The notes under the pieces were generated by a model, which saw only the letters and a list, made by a program, of their open reading frames with translations, ran no database searches and was not told the DNA's origin. Below, in pieces: positions 1-11,150 of a DNA stretch of 64,000 bases. Source of the DNA: Xanthoparmelia taractica (lineage: Eukaryota > Ascomycota > Lecanoromycetes > Lecanorales > Parmeliaceae); contig JANQBS010000034.1 of the NCBI GenBank assembly GCA_033085395.1, forward strand, positions 124,001 through 188,000, read 5' to 3'. Made by a program: the position numbers and the translations under genes. Numbering within the stretch: the first letter of the stretch is position 1; each line of letters begins with the position of its first letter.

Positions 1-1025
1 GAGGCTCGGCAAGCCAGCAGAAAAGTCGCATGACAACACAAGACTCGATCTCTTGCAGACGACTATGGAAGGAAACCGTGGCCGAGAAAGTATTGTACTG
101 GACCGCGGGGACCTGAAGCTCGAAGAAGAACGGAAAAAAGAGAGCACCAGGAAGGCCAGTGGAAATGAAGGCAAGAAAGAGAAGGAAGGTGGCTTCATCT
201 CATCAATATTTGGGGGCGGCAAGAAGAAGGGAGAGCAGGATTCCCGGGGCAAGAAGCACTTTTCACGCAACCTCTCTCCCGAACCTCCCATGCGAATATT
301 GAAACCCGACATCGACTACAACTGGACGCGATTTTCTATCCTAGAGGAGCGGGCAATCTATCGTATGGCGCACATCAAACTTGCGAACCCACGTCGCGCT
401 TTGCATTCTCAAGTCTTGCTCAGTAATTTCATGTAGGTGCACCCCAGAGAGCTAATTCACGGATGGGGCTAAGAATTTCAGGTACTCTTATCTTGCGAAG
501 GTGCAACAGATGCATCCTCAGGCCCAACTTCCCCAATCTGCAGCGCAGCGACAACAGGCGGCTCAGCAAAAGAAGGACCAGCCGGAGGAATTTTCCCAGT
601 ATCAGAAGTATCAGCAGGTGAGCTTTGACTCCATCATCGATCCCTGCGTGCACCTCTAACAAACCCAGCAGCAACAGCAGAGACAACAAGAACAGGAAGA
701 AGCCCAGCAAGCTCCAGCGTTCCAATCGTCAGTAACTGGCCCGCAGTCTCAAGCACCTACGCTGCCAGCGTTGGCTCCAATAAAGCAACACGATAGCTTC
801 ATGGATAATCACGAGCAGGGAAATCCGCCCCACGATAATCGACATCGGCCTCAGTCGCGGGCCAGTCAGCATACTCAGGACAGCGGCAATGGGTATTCAA
901 ATCATGCGATTGGCGGCCAACAGCGTCGCCAAGGATATACCAACCCGCAGCACTCGAACCCTTACCAGTACCAGCAGAGCCAATTCGATGAGCCGGCTAG
1001 AGCGGCGGATGATGACATGTGGTGA
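1..1025 (+). CDS. Zds-type protein (Zds_C domain), 3' part
   Basis: The reading frame is open to the left edge, so the 5' part lies outside the window. Three exons are seen: 1-432, 482-617 and 669-1025. The introns are 49 and 51 bases, with donors GTAGGT and GTGAGC and CAG acceptors. The diagnostic stretch spans the first intron: it runs from WTRFSILEERAIYRMAHIKL through NPRR and ends QVLLSNFM/YSYLAKVQ. This matches the conserved C-terminal domain of yeast Zds1/Zds2, which regulate PP2A-Cdc55, Cdc14 release and polarity. A Lys/Glu-rich basic region precedes it. A Gln-rich, low-complexity tail follows and ends DDDMW. The family assignment rests on this one motif from memory. The role in this organism is inferred. 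Confidence 0.72.
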
Positions 1026-1457
1026 GAAAGAAATCGAGCTTGATCTTGTGCATAAAACGTGCTTTATAGGGTTGCGGAGGGAATGGGTATGAGATATCGA
1101 GGCTTTGGATGAGCAGCCAGCATTGCTCGTCGCCCGTGCATAGCGCATACGTCTCGATGCCTTTCAGAGCGCGGAGATGAGCATCGAACATCCGAGCAAG
1201 ACTGAAAACACAATGTCTTGCCCATTGACGGCCCCGAGTACAGTAAAGCGGACAGAAACACGCTTTCGGAAGAAGATCAAGGGGCATATTTTTTTCAATG
1301 CTCCACGCTCTCATCGCGCTCTCGAGGATAGATAGATGGATACGGCGCAACGTGTTTCTCAAAGCACCGAGGAAGACTTCTTAGGGAGCCGGCATGGCTG
1401 GCTTCGAGAAGGCGCGAGCGAACAATCGATGTATGTATGTGCCTGGATAGATACAGA

Positions 1458-1535
1458 TAAAGAGAGAGAGAGATGCGTTTGGGTTGAGAAGGAGAAGGAG
1501 AGGGAGAGTGAGAGGGAAAGGGAAAGGGAAAGAGG
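1458..1535. repeat. Purine (GA/GGA/GGGAAA) tract
   Basis: An almost pure purine run, with AG dinucleotides first, then GGAGAA and GGGAAA units. It is a simple-sequence tract with no coding signal. Confidence 0.85.
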
Positions 1536-1583
1536 TAGATAGATAGACGATTGACCCTCCCTCCTCTGCGAAGAAACACGTTG

Positions 1584-1600
1584 TATCTATCTATCTATCT
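1584..1600. repeat. (TATC)n microsatellite
   Basis: Four tandem TATC units, close to another TAGATAGA stretch about 45 bases upstream on the same strand. Confidence 0.85.
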
Positions 1601-1634
1601 TATGTATAATATGACAAGAGTCCGTTCGTTCGCT

Positions 1635-1653
1635 GAGTGAGTGAGTGAGTGAG
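1635..1653. repeat. (GAGT)n microsatellite
   Basis: Four to five tandem GAGT units in the noncoding region between two convergent genes. Confidence 0.85.
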
Positions 1654-1846
1654 ATCTAAACGCTCAAGGAGATTTTGAAGCCATGATCCTGACTTTGAGC
1701 GTCGTGGTTACCATACTTCCATTAACACTTTGTACCCTTTTTGATATAGGTAGTTGGCGACTCAAGGTAACTTTGGCTCAACTGGGTTTTTGAAACCCGT
1801 CAGCTTTGAATCTCGGCCGAATTCCAGGCCCAGATCTGTTCAAATC

Positions 1847-1874
1847 AATGGAAATGGAAATGGAAATGGAAATG
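1847..1874. repeat. (GGAAAT)n microsatellite
   Basis: Four tandem hexamers GGAAAT plus partial units, in noncoding sequence. Confidence 0.85.
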
Positions 1875-2039
1875 CCTTGGTCGCTTTTGCGTTGAGTGGG
1901 ACTTTTGCCAACCAGCTCAGATGAGAGGAAAGGAAGAGCAGATTGGATCAGATTAATGTCCTGATCATCAAATTATAGACGGAAAGGGACCCAGCACTGG
2001 ATTTGATAATAGCAATTCCATGCGTTCATGAATCTCTAC

Positions 2040-2171
2040 CACTACTCCCATCCCCCAATCGCATCCCCTTCACCATTTCCCCTACTTTTCCCCCCTACCT
2101 CCCCCTCATTTCCCCACCCAACCTCATTCCCCTCCCGTTCCTCCCCTTCCCCGTCCCCCGCTCACGTCCCC
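2040..2171 (-). other. G-rich 3' flank of MsrB
   Basis: The plus strand is almost pure pyrimidine with many CCC to CCCCCC runs. The MsrB transcript strand is therefore G-rich immediately after the stop codon at 2172-2174. Many closely spaced G-runs could form a G-quadruplex in RNA. No coding signal is seen. Confidence 0.6.
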
Positions 2172-2887
2172 CTATTTCCCTCCCTTCGCGTCCTCCCCCA
2201 CAAACCTCAAACTAACACTATTAACACAATGCCTCTCATCCGTCGGCGTCGGATACCGTTCCCCCTTAAACACATGCCCCAAGTGCCCCCCGCATTTCGC
2301 GCACGTGATCTCGGTGCGCGACATGCCGAACGTGGTGTCGGTGTGGCGGGTGACGGCGCCGGGGATGGAGTCAAAGTAGGCGGGCCAGCCGCAGCCGGAT
2401 TTGAACTTGTGGGTTGCGGCGTAGAGGGGGGCGTGGCAGGCTGCGCATTCCTGATGGTGAGGAAGAGGGGTGGTTCAGCTGGGGTCTATATAAAGAGGGG
2501 GGGGAACGATGAGCCAGAGAGAAAAGAACTCACATAAGTCCCCTCAGTAGGCATATGCTTATCATACTCCCCCGTATACGGTGCCTCCGTGCCCTTTTCC
2601 CTGATAACCCGAAACTGTTCCGGCGACAGCACGGCCTGCCATTCCTCCTCGCTCTTCTTGATCGGGTAGTCCGTCATGTCCTTTTTCGATGCCGAACCGC
2701 TGCTGAACAGGGAGCCGAGGAAGGGTATGCTGGGCATGGACCGGAGGAGGATGCGATTGTTGGTGAGTGCTTGTTGGGGTAGGCGGTGGAATGTTAATGT
2801 TGGGTTGCGGAGGGCTGAGAGTGTGCTGGTTGTGATGTTTGTGAGGGTGAATGTGCGGATGAGGGTTGGGAGGGTTGGGAAGCGCAT
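2172..2887 (-). CDS. msrB: Peptide methionine-(R)-S-oxide reductase (MsrB)
   Basis: Repairs oxidised proteins by reducing methionine-R-sulfoxide with thioredoxin. Exons are 2887-2534 and 2450-2172. The 83-base intron has donor GTGAGT and a CAG acceptor. The protein is 210 residues. The domain begins YPIKKSEEEWQAVL and includes two zinc-binding CxxC pairs (CAAC and CAKC), the core GCGWPAYFD, and the catalytic cysteine in RHCVNS. About 80 residues precede the domain, rich in Ser, Thr, Arg and Pro with few acidic residues, which suggests a mitochondrial presequence. The frame is also open upstream to 3091. The ATG at 2887 was chosen because it leaves a plausible presequence. Use of an upstream ATG would lengthen it. 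Confidence 0.93.
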
Positions 2888-3209
2888 GTAGTTGTGCTTT
2901 GTTATATAGGGAAATTCGAGGAGGCTGTGAAGGGGAGGGGATACGAAGTAGATGTGATGTTGACGGAATCGTTGATTGATATGCACTTGACGCCACTTGC
3001 AGGATGATGACATTGCAGCGGGCGCTAGCTCGGGACGGGAATGGTAGCGTCCAGAGATTGGGAATCTGCCAAGACTTTTATCTTCATGCATTTACTACTC
3101 TATGTACGGCGTCAATACTAGATTCTTCCAAAAGCAAGCTTCATAGTAAGATTACATGTGCTGTATGTTGATCGTATGAACGCCGTGCTTCCACCTGACG
3201 TGTCATCCA
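2888..3209. other. Intergenic between MsrB start and HSE1 stop
   Basis: About 320 bases. It should contain the MsrB promoter and the HSE1 3' UTR, since both genes are on the minus strand. The frame upstream of the MsrB ATG stays open through most of it, but no conserved protein motif is seen. Confidence 0.5.
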
Positions 3210-5515
3210 TTACCTATAGAAATCATTTGGATTCCCTTGCGCCTCGGCAACATATCCCGGCTGTTGTTGCGGCGGTGCGTGATATGCCTGGTACCCACCT
3301 GAAGGTGGTCCCGAGTTCAGGACAGGGTATGGATTCCGGCCCATGCTAGGAGATGGCGCTTGAGGAGGTGGTTGTGAAGGTGGTGCTTGGTTATACGCTG
3401 CGTAATGGTCTTGCGTAGAGGGGGGCCCTACAGGAGTATGGGGGTAGGGAGCTTGTTGGCTGGCGTTCGGTGCTTGAGTTTGCTGCCCTTGCCCATACGC
3501 CTCCCCATCTGTAGGGGAGTGGAGAGGAGGTGAATACTCGCTCTCGGGCTGCGATTGTTGGACATGAGGTGGGTATGTCTGCGGCCGGGTATCTGTGGGG
3601 CTTGCGTACGAGGATGAGGATAATTCTTGTGGATTGTCGTAAGTTGATTGCGGTCGGTGAGAATAGGGATCTGATGAGGGCGGACGCTGGGTGCCTGACG
3701 GTATCCGATTACGAGGGTCCTGAAATGGATATTGTTGTTGCTGCTGCTGAGATGGTGGTGCTTGACCGGCATATGAGAACGGCTGCGGCCCATTTTGAGG
3801 TGGATATTGTGGCTTTGGAGTGCGAGGGTCTGTCTTTGTAAGTAAGACATAGAGTACCGCAAGGAATGCATGTTACCTGGTGGAGCATCGTTCGGACCCG
3901 GTGTATAGTAGCGACCAGGACCTTGCTGGGGAGGTGGGCCCTGCTGTGGATAGCCACCATCGTAGCCGTACTGTGGCTGACTCTGGCGACCAAACTGAGG
4001 TTGTGAAGGTTGGGACATTGAAGCTTCCAGCAGCGACTCATAGTCTCTCCGTGCTTTGATAAACTTTTCATTGAGCTGGGTGAAGTCGTCTTCATTGAAC
4101 CATTAGCATTGGATCGCTCAAGAAGCCCGATAAGATCTTACCCTTCTTCTGTGAGTATTTCCCAATCAGCTCAATAAGCTTTGGTCGAATCGCTAGTGTC
4201 GAGTGATAAAGCTCCGTAATCTCTTCATTGTCCCTGACATTCAGTTCCGAACTGCTGGTGCTTAGCAGCGTCAATAGTTTCTCCACGTTCTTGATCTCTC
4301 CAAAGACGTCAGCTTCCATCTGTGCTTCACGCTGTAGGTCATCCTGAGTCGGATCCGCTAATTTCTCGACATAGTTCAGCGGGAAGATGCCGGTCTGTCC
4401 TCTCAGCGAGCCCTTCCACCAGTCTTTATACACTGACTCTATTACAGCAATGATATCCCCTTTGCGAAATTGTAGTTCTCCAGCTTCTGAAGGCTGAAAG
4501 TCGAACAATGCTCGGACCCTTGAAACGGTAGCTGCGGTTGTGCCTGATGACACAGGTTGTGTGGGTGCCGTCTGCTGTGAGGGTGCTGCCTGTTGCGAGG
4601 GTCCAGCAGCTGTCGAAGTTGATACCGGGCTGGGCTTCTGTCCCGATGCTTGTCCGACCGCAGCCTTGTCCTTGATCGATAGTGCCAGCGCCATTTGCAG
4701 TTCCTCTTCCTCCTTCTGTCTATCAACATCTGTGATCTGGCGCTTGTTTGGCTTGGAAGGGGGATAAAGATTCGGATCTGCAAAAAATAAGCCTGCGATT
4801 TCTCGACATGCTGCTTGTGTATACTTTGAGATTTCAGTTTCATATAGGCCTGTTCCATGATACCCAGATCGGGATCCTTGGAGAACTCCTCTGACCATTC
4901 TGCCATTCGCTCTAAAATCTTAGCCTTCACTTGCTGATGTGTATTCTGAGCACTGATTAGTACACAGCTTCGCCGACTTCTTACTCTCACAGCTCACCCT
5001 ATCGCCCGCCAATCGTAACAGTGCGTCTGTGAAGCTTCTCGAAGCTAACTCCCGGTGCATCTTTGGACCGCAATTCTGGGAGCATGCATTCGCCAGCTTT
5101 ATCGCGGTTGTTAGCGCGAATCTCTGGTCAACGGAGTAGACTAATCATACCTCCAATGTGTAGAGCTGCACATTCGCATTTCGGTGGGCAAGCCGTTTGA
5201 TCATGGAGGCAACCGCATCTTTTGCTCTGAAGGATAGCAAAGTCAGACTGGACAACCATGACATGTTGAAAAGGCTGCGCCAAACCCCGAGTCCTCTGCG
5301 CCGACTCTATCACAAACATCCTAATGCTTCTCAGCATTTGGTCATGCCAGCGATATGGGTGGCTTCTTTTCATACCAATATGAACTCCCAGTTCTCTGAC
5401 GTGAGGTTTTCATCCGTTGCTTTGGCTGTCCTTATGATCAGTCACTGCCTAGAGCTTTCTGGTGGGGAAGCTTACCAACGGCATCGTCAAATGCATTCTG
5501 CTGCGCTCGAAACAT
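3210..5515 (-). CDS. HSE1: ESCRT-0 subunit Hse1 (VHS-UIM-SH3-GAT)
   Basis: STAM-type subunit of ESCRT-0. With Vps27 it binds ubiquitinated cargo on endosomes and starts multivesicular-body sorting. Nine exons: 5515-5476, 5425-5376, 5320-5286, 5226-5151, 5096-4998, 4945-4825, 4777-4142, 4089-3877 and 3829-3210. The introns are 47-59 bases; the one between 5097 and 5150 ends in AAG. The protein is 629 residues. Residues 1-140 form the VHS domain, starting MFRAQQNAFDDAV and including SENWEFIL and SQNCGPKMHRELASRSFTDA. A ubiquitin-interacting motif (EEEELQMALALSIKDK) is near 163-178. The SH3 domain is near 227-282 (ALFDFQP, DWWKGS, GIFPLNYV). A GAT-like helical region follows. The tail is Gln/Pro-rich. 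The domain order is exactly that of fungal Hse1. Confidence 0.95.
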
Positions 5516-6702
5516 AACTGCTATTAATTCAGGGTTCGAGGTAAACGTAAAGAATATTAAAACAGAGAAATAAGGAGGTTCCGAGTATATGAGAGCACTC
5601 GAGGTCTGGGAACAATGCTGGACATCCAAACCTGCGGCCTTCACTAGCGGCAGATCTAGGTGTGGCTCAACTGCGGCTATTCTATGACGAAAGTGATGAG
5701 GCGTTCTATCTATGAAAGGCTTCACTTCCCCAGCGATGGGCCGACACCTATACGTGGCTTTGAGATGAGTAACCCTCTTATGAATTTTTCTTTCGCCACA
5801 CCAACCTTACATCGCTCTCAGTAACCTCTAAGTTCGGTCTTTCAATCGACCACTCGTACGGAGAGAAGCATATAGGAGCGACACCAATCAAGCATCGAGA
5901 ACCGCCTATATTCTTTATTCCAGTCTAATGTCCTTATGGATTGTGGAAAACAGTAGTCAACTACATTGATAGCGCTATGATTTTTGATAGCCTGAAGAAC
6001 CATAGGCAACAAAACTCTCAGTATAGAAGCGAGGGGTATCTCAGCTTATATATGGGGATTTCATGTCTACGGACTCAATATTCTCCTTTCAGGGATAGGC
6101 TCCCCTTACTCCTCTCGTAAAAAAATAAAAACATCTTTGTATCCTGGGGGAGGCTTCATTTAGTGATACACACCTGAATCTCTTGAGTTACCACGTTGCA
6201 TTGCGTTGTATGATTTTGGTATTTCTAAACTGCGTCGCCGAAACATAATGGCATGTCATAAATGTCTCCACTACGCGTGGTACACGCTATCAAGACATTC
6301 CAGCTGCCCAACCCATCGGCAGCTGTGCCGGAGCGCACTCTTGAAGCGCCATGAGCAAGACTCGGTGTATAGTGTAAAATGGCTCCAGCGCCTCTTGAAA
6401 TGGAGAATTTTTTTGGTTCCCGCACATTCGCTCGCCCGCTGCTTCAGCGCAGCCGGGAGCAGACGCTTGGAAGTGTGCGCAGCTCTTAAGGCAATAACAT
6501 AATACCTATAGTGTATAGAGAAAAAAATCATCGTATCTGACTTGAGTCGGCAAGCCACGACATTGGTAACATCAGGTCATTCATGGCGTACAAGAGAGCC
6601 CAATACGGTCGATAAAGGCTCCCGGCTGCGGAAGCTCAGCGCCCGATGGCCGTAGTCGACGATAGCACTATCCGCGCTCAAGCACCCGGATTTTCAACGC
6701 GC
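5516..6702. other. Intergenic between HSE1 start and PAK stop
   Basis: About 1.2 kb between two minus-strand genes. It should hold the HSE1 promoter and the PAK 3' UTR. The ORFs here lack conserved motifs and convincing splice structure. No RNA gene or repeat was recognised. Confidence 0.5.
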
Positions 6703-9547
6703 TCAAGAGCCTTTCTGGGCCCTCTCCTCTGCCCGGCTGGCTCGAGCCGATCGTACCAATGGGGCCAGATTAATTAGAGGCTCCGCCGTCAACAAGTATG
6801 GGTGCTACAGGAAGTCAGCAGGTGCGACGGAGAGGTTCAGTTCATGTCCGTACCTTCAAGAGGTCATGGGCAGATGCTCGTTTCTCAGGATCAACCTTGA
6901 GAGCGAAGTTCAAGAAGTCCTTGAACACCTGTGACAATTCGTGCTCTTCCTTGATCTTGGGTGTTCCATTGGTCGCGATCAGGTAAAGGGCCCGGAGTGG
7001 AGATTCTGTGAGGTAAGGTGGCTCTCCTTCAATCATTTCAATGGCCATGATTCCCAGACTCCATATGTCTACCTTGCGGCCGTATTCCTTCCTTGTAACA
7101 ACTTCCGGCGCCATCCAGTAAGGCGTACCAACCATCGTGGTGCGCTTGTTATGAGATTCATTAATCTGAGCACAGAAACCGAAGTCGGCTAGGGGATATT
7201 AGCACATATTTTTATAGATCGTAAAAGCCAACATACTGAGCTTGATGTTGCCGTCCATAGCAAGCAAAATGTTGTCTGACTTAATGTCTCGATGAATGAC
7301 ACCTTTAGAGTGCAAGTGTTGTAGGCCGTTCAATGTCTGGGGCAAATTAGCGAAATCACCCACACAATGTGCACGGACATACCTCTCGGCAGACAGCAGC
7401 AATCTGCCCCTCGCTCATTAGATTGAATGTAACAACATCGGTTAAACTTCCTCCCTCCATATACTCCATAATCACCCATAGATCTCCTTGACGCAAGTAG
7501 CTGTCCATGAAGTTTACAATGTTCTTATGCTTGCTGTCTTTCATTACAAGGATCTCATTGATGATGAGATCCTTCTTCGGCTGCTGCTCAAGATTCATTT
7601 GTTTGATGGCCACGCACTTGTTCGTGCCTACTTCAGTAGCTGTGTATACACCTCCAGAAGCACCCTGGCCAATCTTGTTCAGATTCTTGTACCGTCTCAT
7701 GGGGTCTCCGGTCGTGCATATGGCATTAAGTCTCGCTACAATATCGATGCCCCCAGTGTTTCGGTTTGGCCGTCGCCTTGGGTTAGGTCCTGAACGAGCT
7801 TGATGTGTTGGGTGTGGAATATTCTGCGGATCTGGAGAAACAGGGGAGAATTGCTGGGGGGGAGATACAGGCGTGCTCTGCTGCGGCTGAGGTGGTTGCC
7901 GTTGGCTTTGGCTCCTATCAACTTGCTTGCTTTGCAGCGGTTTCTGGGCCGGAGTAAGAGTGTGTTCCTGTTGCTGCTGATACTGGACAGGGCCACTGAT
8001 TAGGCCGGCGGTAGCGCGAGACGTTTGTCGAATAAGCCCATTTGTTTTGGTCTTTGAGGGCTGACGCTGAAGAGTAAGGTCGCGATCTGCCTCTTCGCGG
8101 GCATTGGACACTGAACGATTTCGTATTGGTAGCTCATCGCTTGTTCTGCCCATTGGTAAGGCTTCCTTAGCAGCGTGCGGTGGATGCGGTGCGACTCGAG
8201 TAGGCGTCAGATTTGTTGCTATAGGTGCACCGGGTGGTCGAGGCGCGGGACGTTGAGCTACTAGGTTCGACGGGGTCCCAGATGGAGGACCAGTCGAAAA
8301 ATTATTGGCTGTTGGCGTGCTTCGAGGGATGGGCGGAGGCGCTCGTGGGTTTTCGAAGCTAGTTTCATGGTTTGAAGGGAAACGAGGGCTTGTTGGGGGG
8401 CTCGTGATGGTGGAGAGATGCGAATGAGATTGTTGAGGAGCTGAGTTTGTAGGTGTAAGAAGACTCAGTCCAGATACCGATGGGTCATCAGCCCTTGCGT
8501 GATCAAATTTGTGCCACACCTGTTCTTCGTCTTGGCCTCCAGCAGTGTCGTTGTAAAAAGTCACGATATCCACAATGGCTTGCGGATTCTTCTCTTGCTC
8601 CATCTTCGATATTCCGCTCTCCTGTAGCATCCGCTGCCATTCCTTGGGCAAACCCTATATCTCGTCAGTATGGTATCGCAAAAACAAAGTGACGGGTTTT
8701 GTGCAGAAGTGGCAAGAAAAGCACTCGGAGTCGCGCTCGCTCTGCGCCTCGTCTTACGAGCACGGAAACGAATATTGAACGGAACCGATAGAGCAATTAG
8801 ATGTGATCAGAGATACTGCGGACATACCGTGAATTGACCAGTCTCGTTGTCGAAGCCTACGTGAGTAACATGCACTGGATTTTCTGGCGCGGAGATTTTG
8901 ACACTGTTGGAGCGTGGCGAGCCCAAAACACTGCCTATGAAGGAGGAAATGCCGCCCTTTTTCTTCCATGGCGTAGAGTTTCGAGCCTCGTCTGAGTATC
9001 TTTTAGAGGTAGATGGTCGTGAGTCGGAGTCGGGCGGGGTACCGTTGTTGATTGATCGATCGCCGATGGAGAAGCTTGCGGACTGGCGCAAAGATGGGCT
9101 GATCATCTTCGCATTTGGAGTGGTGTAGGACAGGGGAGGTGGGCCAGGCCTTCTTAGCGAATTTTGATATCCAGAGGCTTTGGTGGAGTCGAGTTGTGTC
9201 AGTGTACCGGGATGCGCATTGAACTCGTCGCAGCTCTTCTCATCGAATGATTGACGTGCAGAGAATCGGTGGCGATTACTATATGCTTCGCTGTATGCGT
9301 CAAGGGAAGTGGGGTTGCAGAATTGAGAGCCGCTCGGTGTGTTGGGTGATGGATCGAGAGATGAGCTGGAAGAGGTGTGGTGGGAAGGAGTGCGACGATG
9401 GCTGTCGTGACTGCTTGCGGGAGATTGCGACGAGGATGGATGTCTGTGCAGATCTGTGGTAGAATTTTGATTCATAATGGCAGGAGGATCGCTGAACGAG
9501 TTGGATGGCGGTGGTTGCTTGGTGAGTCGGCTTGGCTTGTAGTCCAT
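6703..9547 (-). CDS. p21-activated protein kinase (Ste20/PAK family)
   Basis: Ser/Thr kinase activated by Cdc42/Rac, controlling polarity and MAPK signalling. Exons: 9547-8828, 8654-7383, 7336-7237, 7188-6854 and 6804-6703. The protein is 842 residues. The N-terminus is Ser/Pro-rich and shows no PH domain. The CRIB/PBD motif (residues about 218-250) reads ISAPENPVHVTHVGF and then TGLPKEWQ, split by a 172-base intron (8655-8827). The kinase domain (about 563-814) has GQGASGGVY, the VAIK lysine, HRDIKSDN, TDFGF across an intron, GTPYWMAPE, and a C-terminal APLVRSAR tail. It resembles S. cerevisiae Ste20 more than Cla4, because Cla4 carries a PH domain. Filamentous fungi have several PAKs, so the exact paralogue is not certain. 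ATG 9547 (MDYKPSRL) is the first in-frame ATG. Confidence 0.92.
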
Positions 9548-11150
9548 ACTCCTCACTTCTTTTCTTGCCTTGTGCCCTGACTTTTGGCAGCTGGCGGCAA
9601 TCTTAGCGTAGAAATGCTAGCCCTTTAGCCTTTCTAGCTTTTAAAAGTCTACCCAAGGTATACCTTGGATCCAAAAATGCGGGTAAAATGAGTTACAGGT
9701 GAAAATGGAAGTATAAAGGCAGCAAAAGGTGCTACTAAATGATTATGATTATTATTTGTTATATCGCATGATGTCTTGCATAGGACGATATCAAGTCATT
9801 GCGAGGTTGGTACTTGTACACTTGGAAGTTGGAAAGTGATCTTGTAGATCTCTCTTCCCACCGCGTGCGTGTCTCCTCTAGTGCAACGAACAACGAGCAT
9901 CATTGCCCCTTATATCTAAGCATCCTTGTTCCTACATATGGCTGTGGAGTAAGTATGTCACAATGTGGGTTAAAGGGAGGGCTTTCGCCATAACAATAAT
10001 GTGACTATTACAGACTGCGAGGCTCCTTCCTTTTCATCTCCTCACCACAGCCTCCTCCTCCTCCTCCTCCTCTATCAAATTAGATCGAAGATACCCATCT
10101 GGTCATGAGATAGTATAACGGAAGACAATTCGATGCCCTTCTGCCTGTACATATGACGTTTCAGGTGGTGCCTGTAAGCGATCCCAGGAAGCAATATACC
10201 GTTCTTGGCCTTGGCTCCATACACCAGTGAAGCGCTCGTAACTCATAGCCTCTTCTTTACCTTTTATTCAAGTGGTCATCGCTCTTCACTAACTCTGTCT
10301 GCATTTTCAACGGAAAATAATTGACCCAAGAACGCAGGTTGCTTCTTTGGTTATGACTGATCTGCGCTGAGAACAACCCGGGACATATTTTGGCTTCGCA
10401 GCGAGCAATAATCCATACAGCTCAGTTTACGAGTGTTCACGGTTCTGGACACCACATCAGCGTTACATCGTGAGGCAACATGATCTGAAACACATTGTAT
10501 AATGCAGACTATCATCCTGCAAGGTCCAGACAGTGTGAGGGATGATGCCGGCTGACACGAGTCAGAGTAGAGAAATGAGCCAGTCGCAAAGCTGATGCCC
10601 CCAAATATCTGCTGCTCGGTAAGGCGGGGTCGGAACAAGGGATGGCCCGGTGGATGGCCAAGACGCTAGAAGCACTATCCATCTAGCCTCGGAGGAGACC
10701 TTCAAGTCCAAAAATTCAACCTCGCACGAGGAAAGATGCTCTAAACAAGTCATCCTCTTTTCCTGCTTTGCATATAATCTTCAAAGGACTAGTCTCAACT
10801 CTCCGAGCATTTCCTTACCCTGATTCTCTCATTGTCATCCATCCTGTACTGTCTTCGAATATAGCCTGCTCGACTTCTACGAGTATCTGGCCTCGTTGCC
10901 ATGTCCCACCAATAGCTTGGTGTAGACAGTCAAGATTCTTTACCATTGAGTCGCTTCCCTGAATGTTGTCCTCTGAGGTAGGTCTGGAGAAAGATTTGCC
11001 CTTGCGCCTAGGAGAAGGCAGTGCGCTGAACCGCTTCAGGAGTCCAGCCTACATCTTTGCTAGCATCTTCCGCCCCAACCTCGGCCGAAGCTTGAAGTTT
11101 GATCATTATCCACCAACGAATTCTGCAACTAGCGATCTATCCGGCCAATT
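9548..11150. other. Divergent intergenic between PAK and SCP160
   Basis: About 1.6 kb between the start codons of two divergent genes, so it contains both promoters and 5' leaders. It includes a CTC triplet repeat. The reading frames inside are short and carry no recognisable motif. Confidence 0.55.
10051..10072. repeat. (CTC)n trinucleotide repeat
   Basis: About seven tandem CTC units in the divergent PAK/SCP160 promoter region. On the other strand this is a GAG purine tract. Confidence 0.85.

Larger units (their letters stand above)
1026..2171. other. Intergenic, repeat-rich, no gene seen
   Basis: This lies between the convergent ends of the Zds-type gene and MsrB. Reading frames here are short and low-complexity. 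It holds four simple repeats (listed separately) and a long one-sided C-rich tract next to the MsrB stop. It probably contains the 3' UTRs of both genes. Confidence 0.6.

Noticed and set aside
5097..5150. HSE1 intron with an AAG acceptor as evidence of a misassembled exon
   Set aside because: AAG is a tolerated acceptor, and the splice restores the conserved YTLE-LANACSQNCG text exactly.
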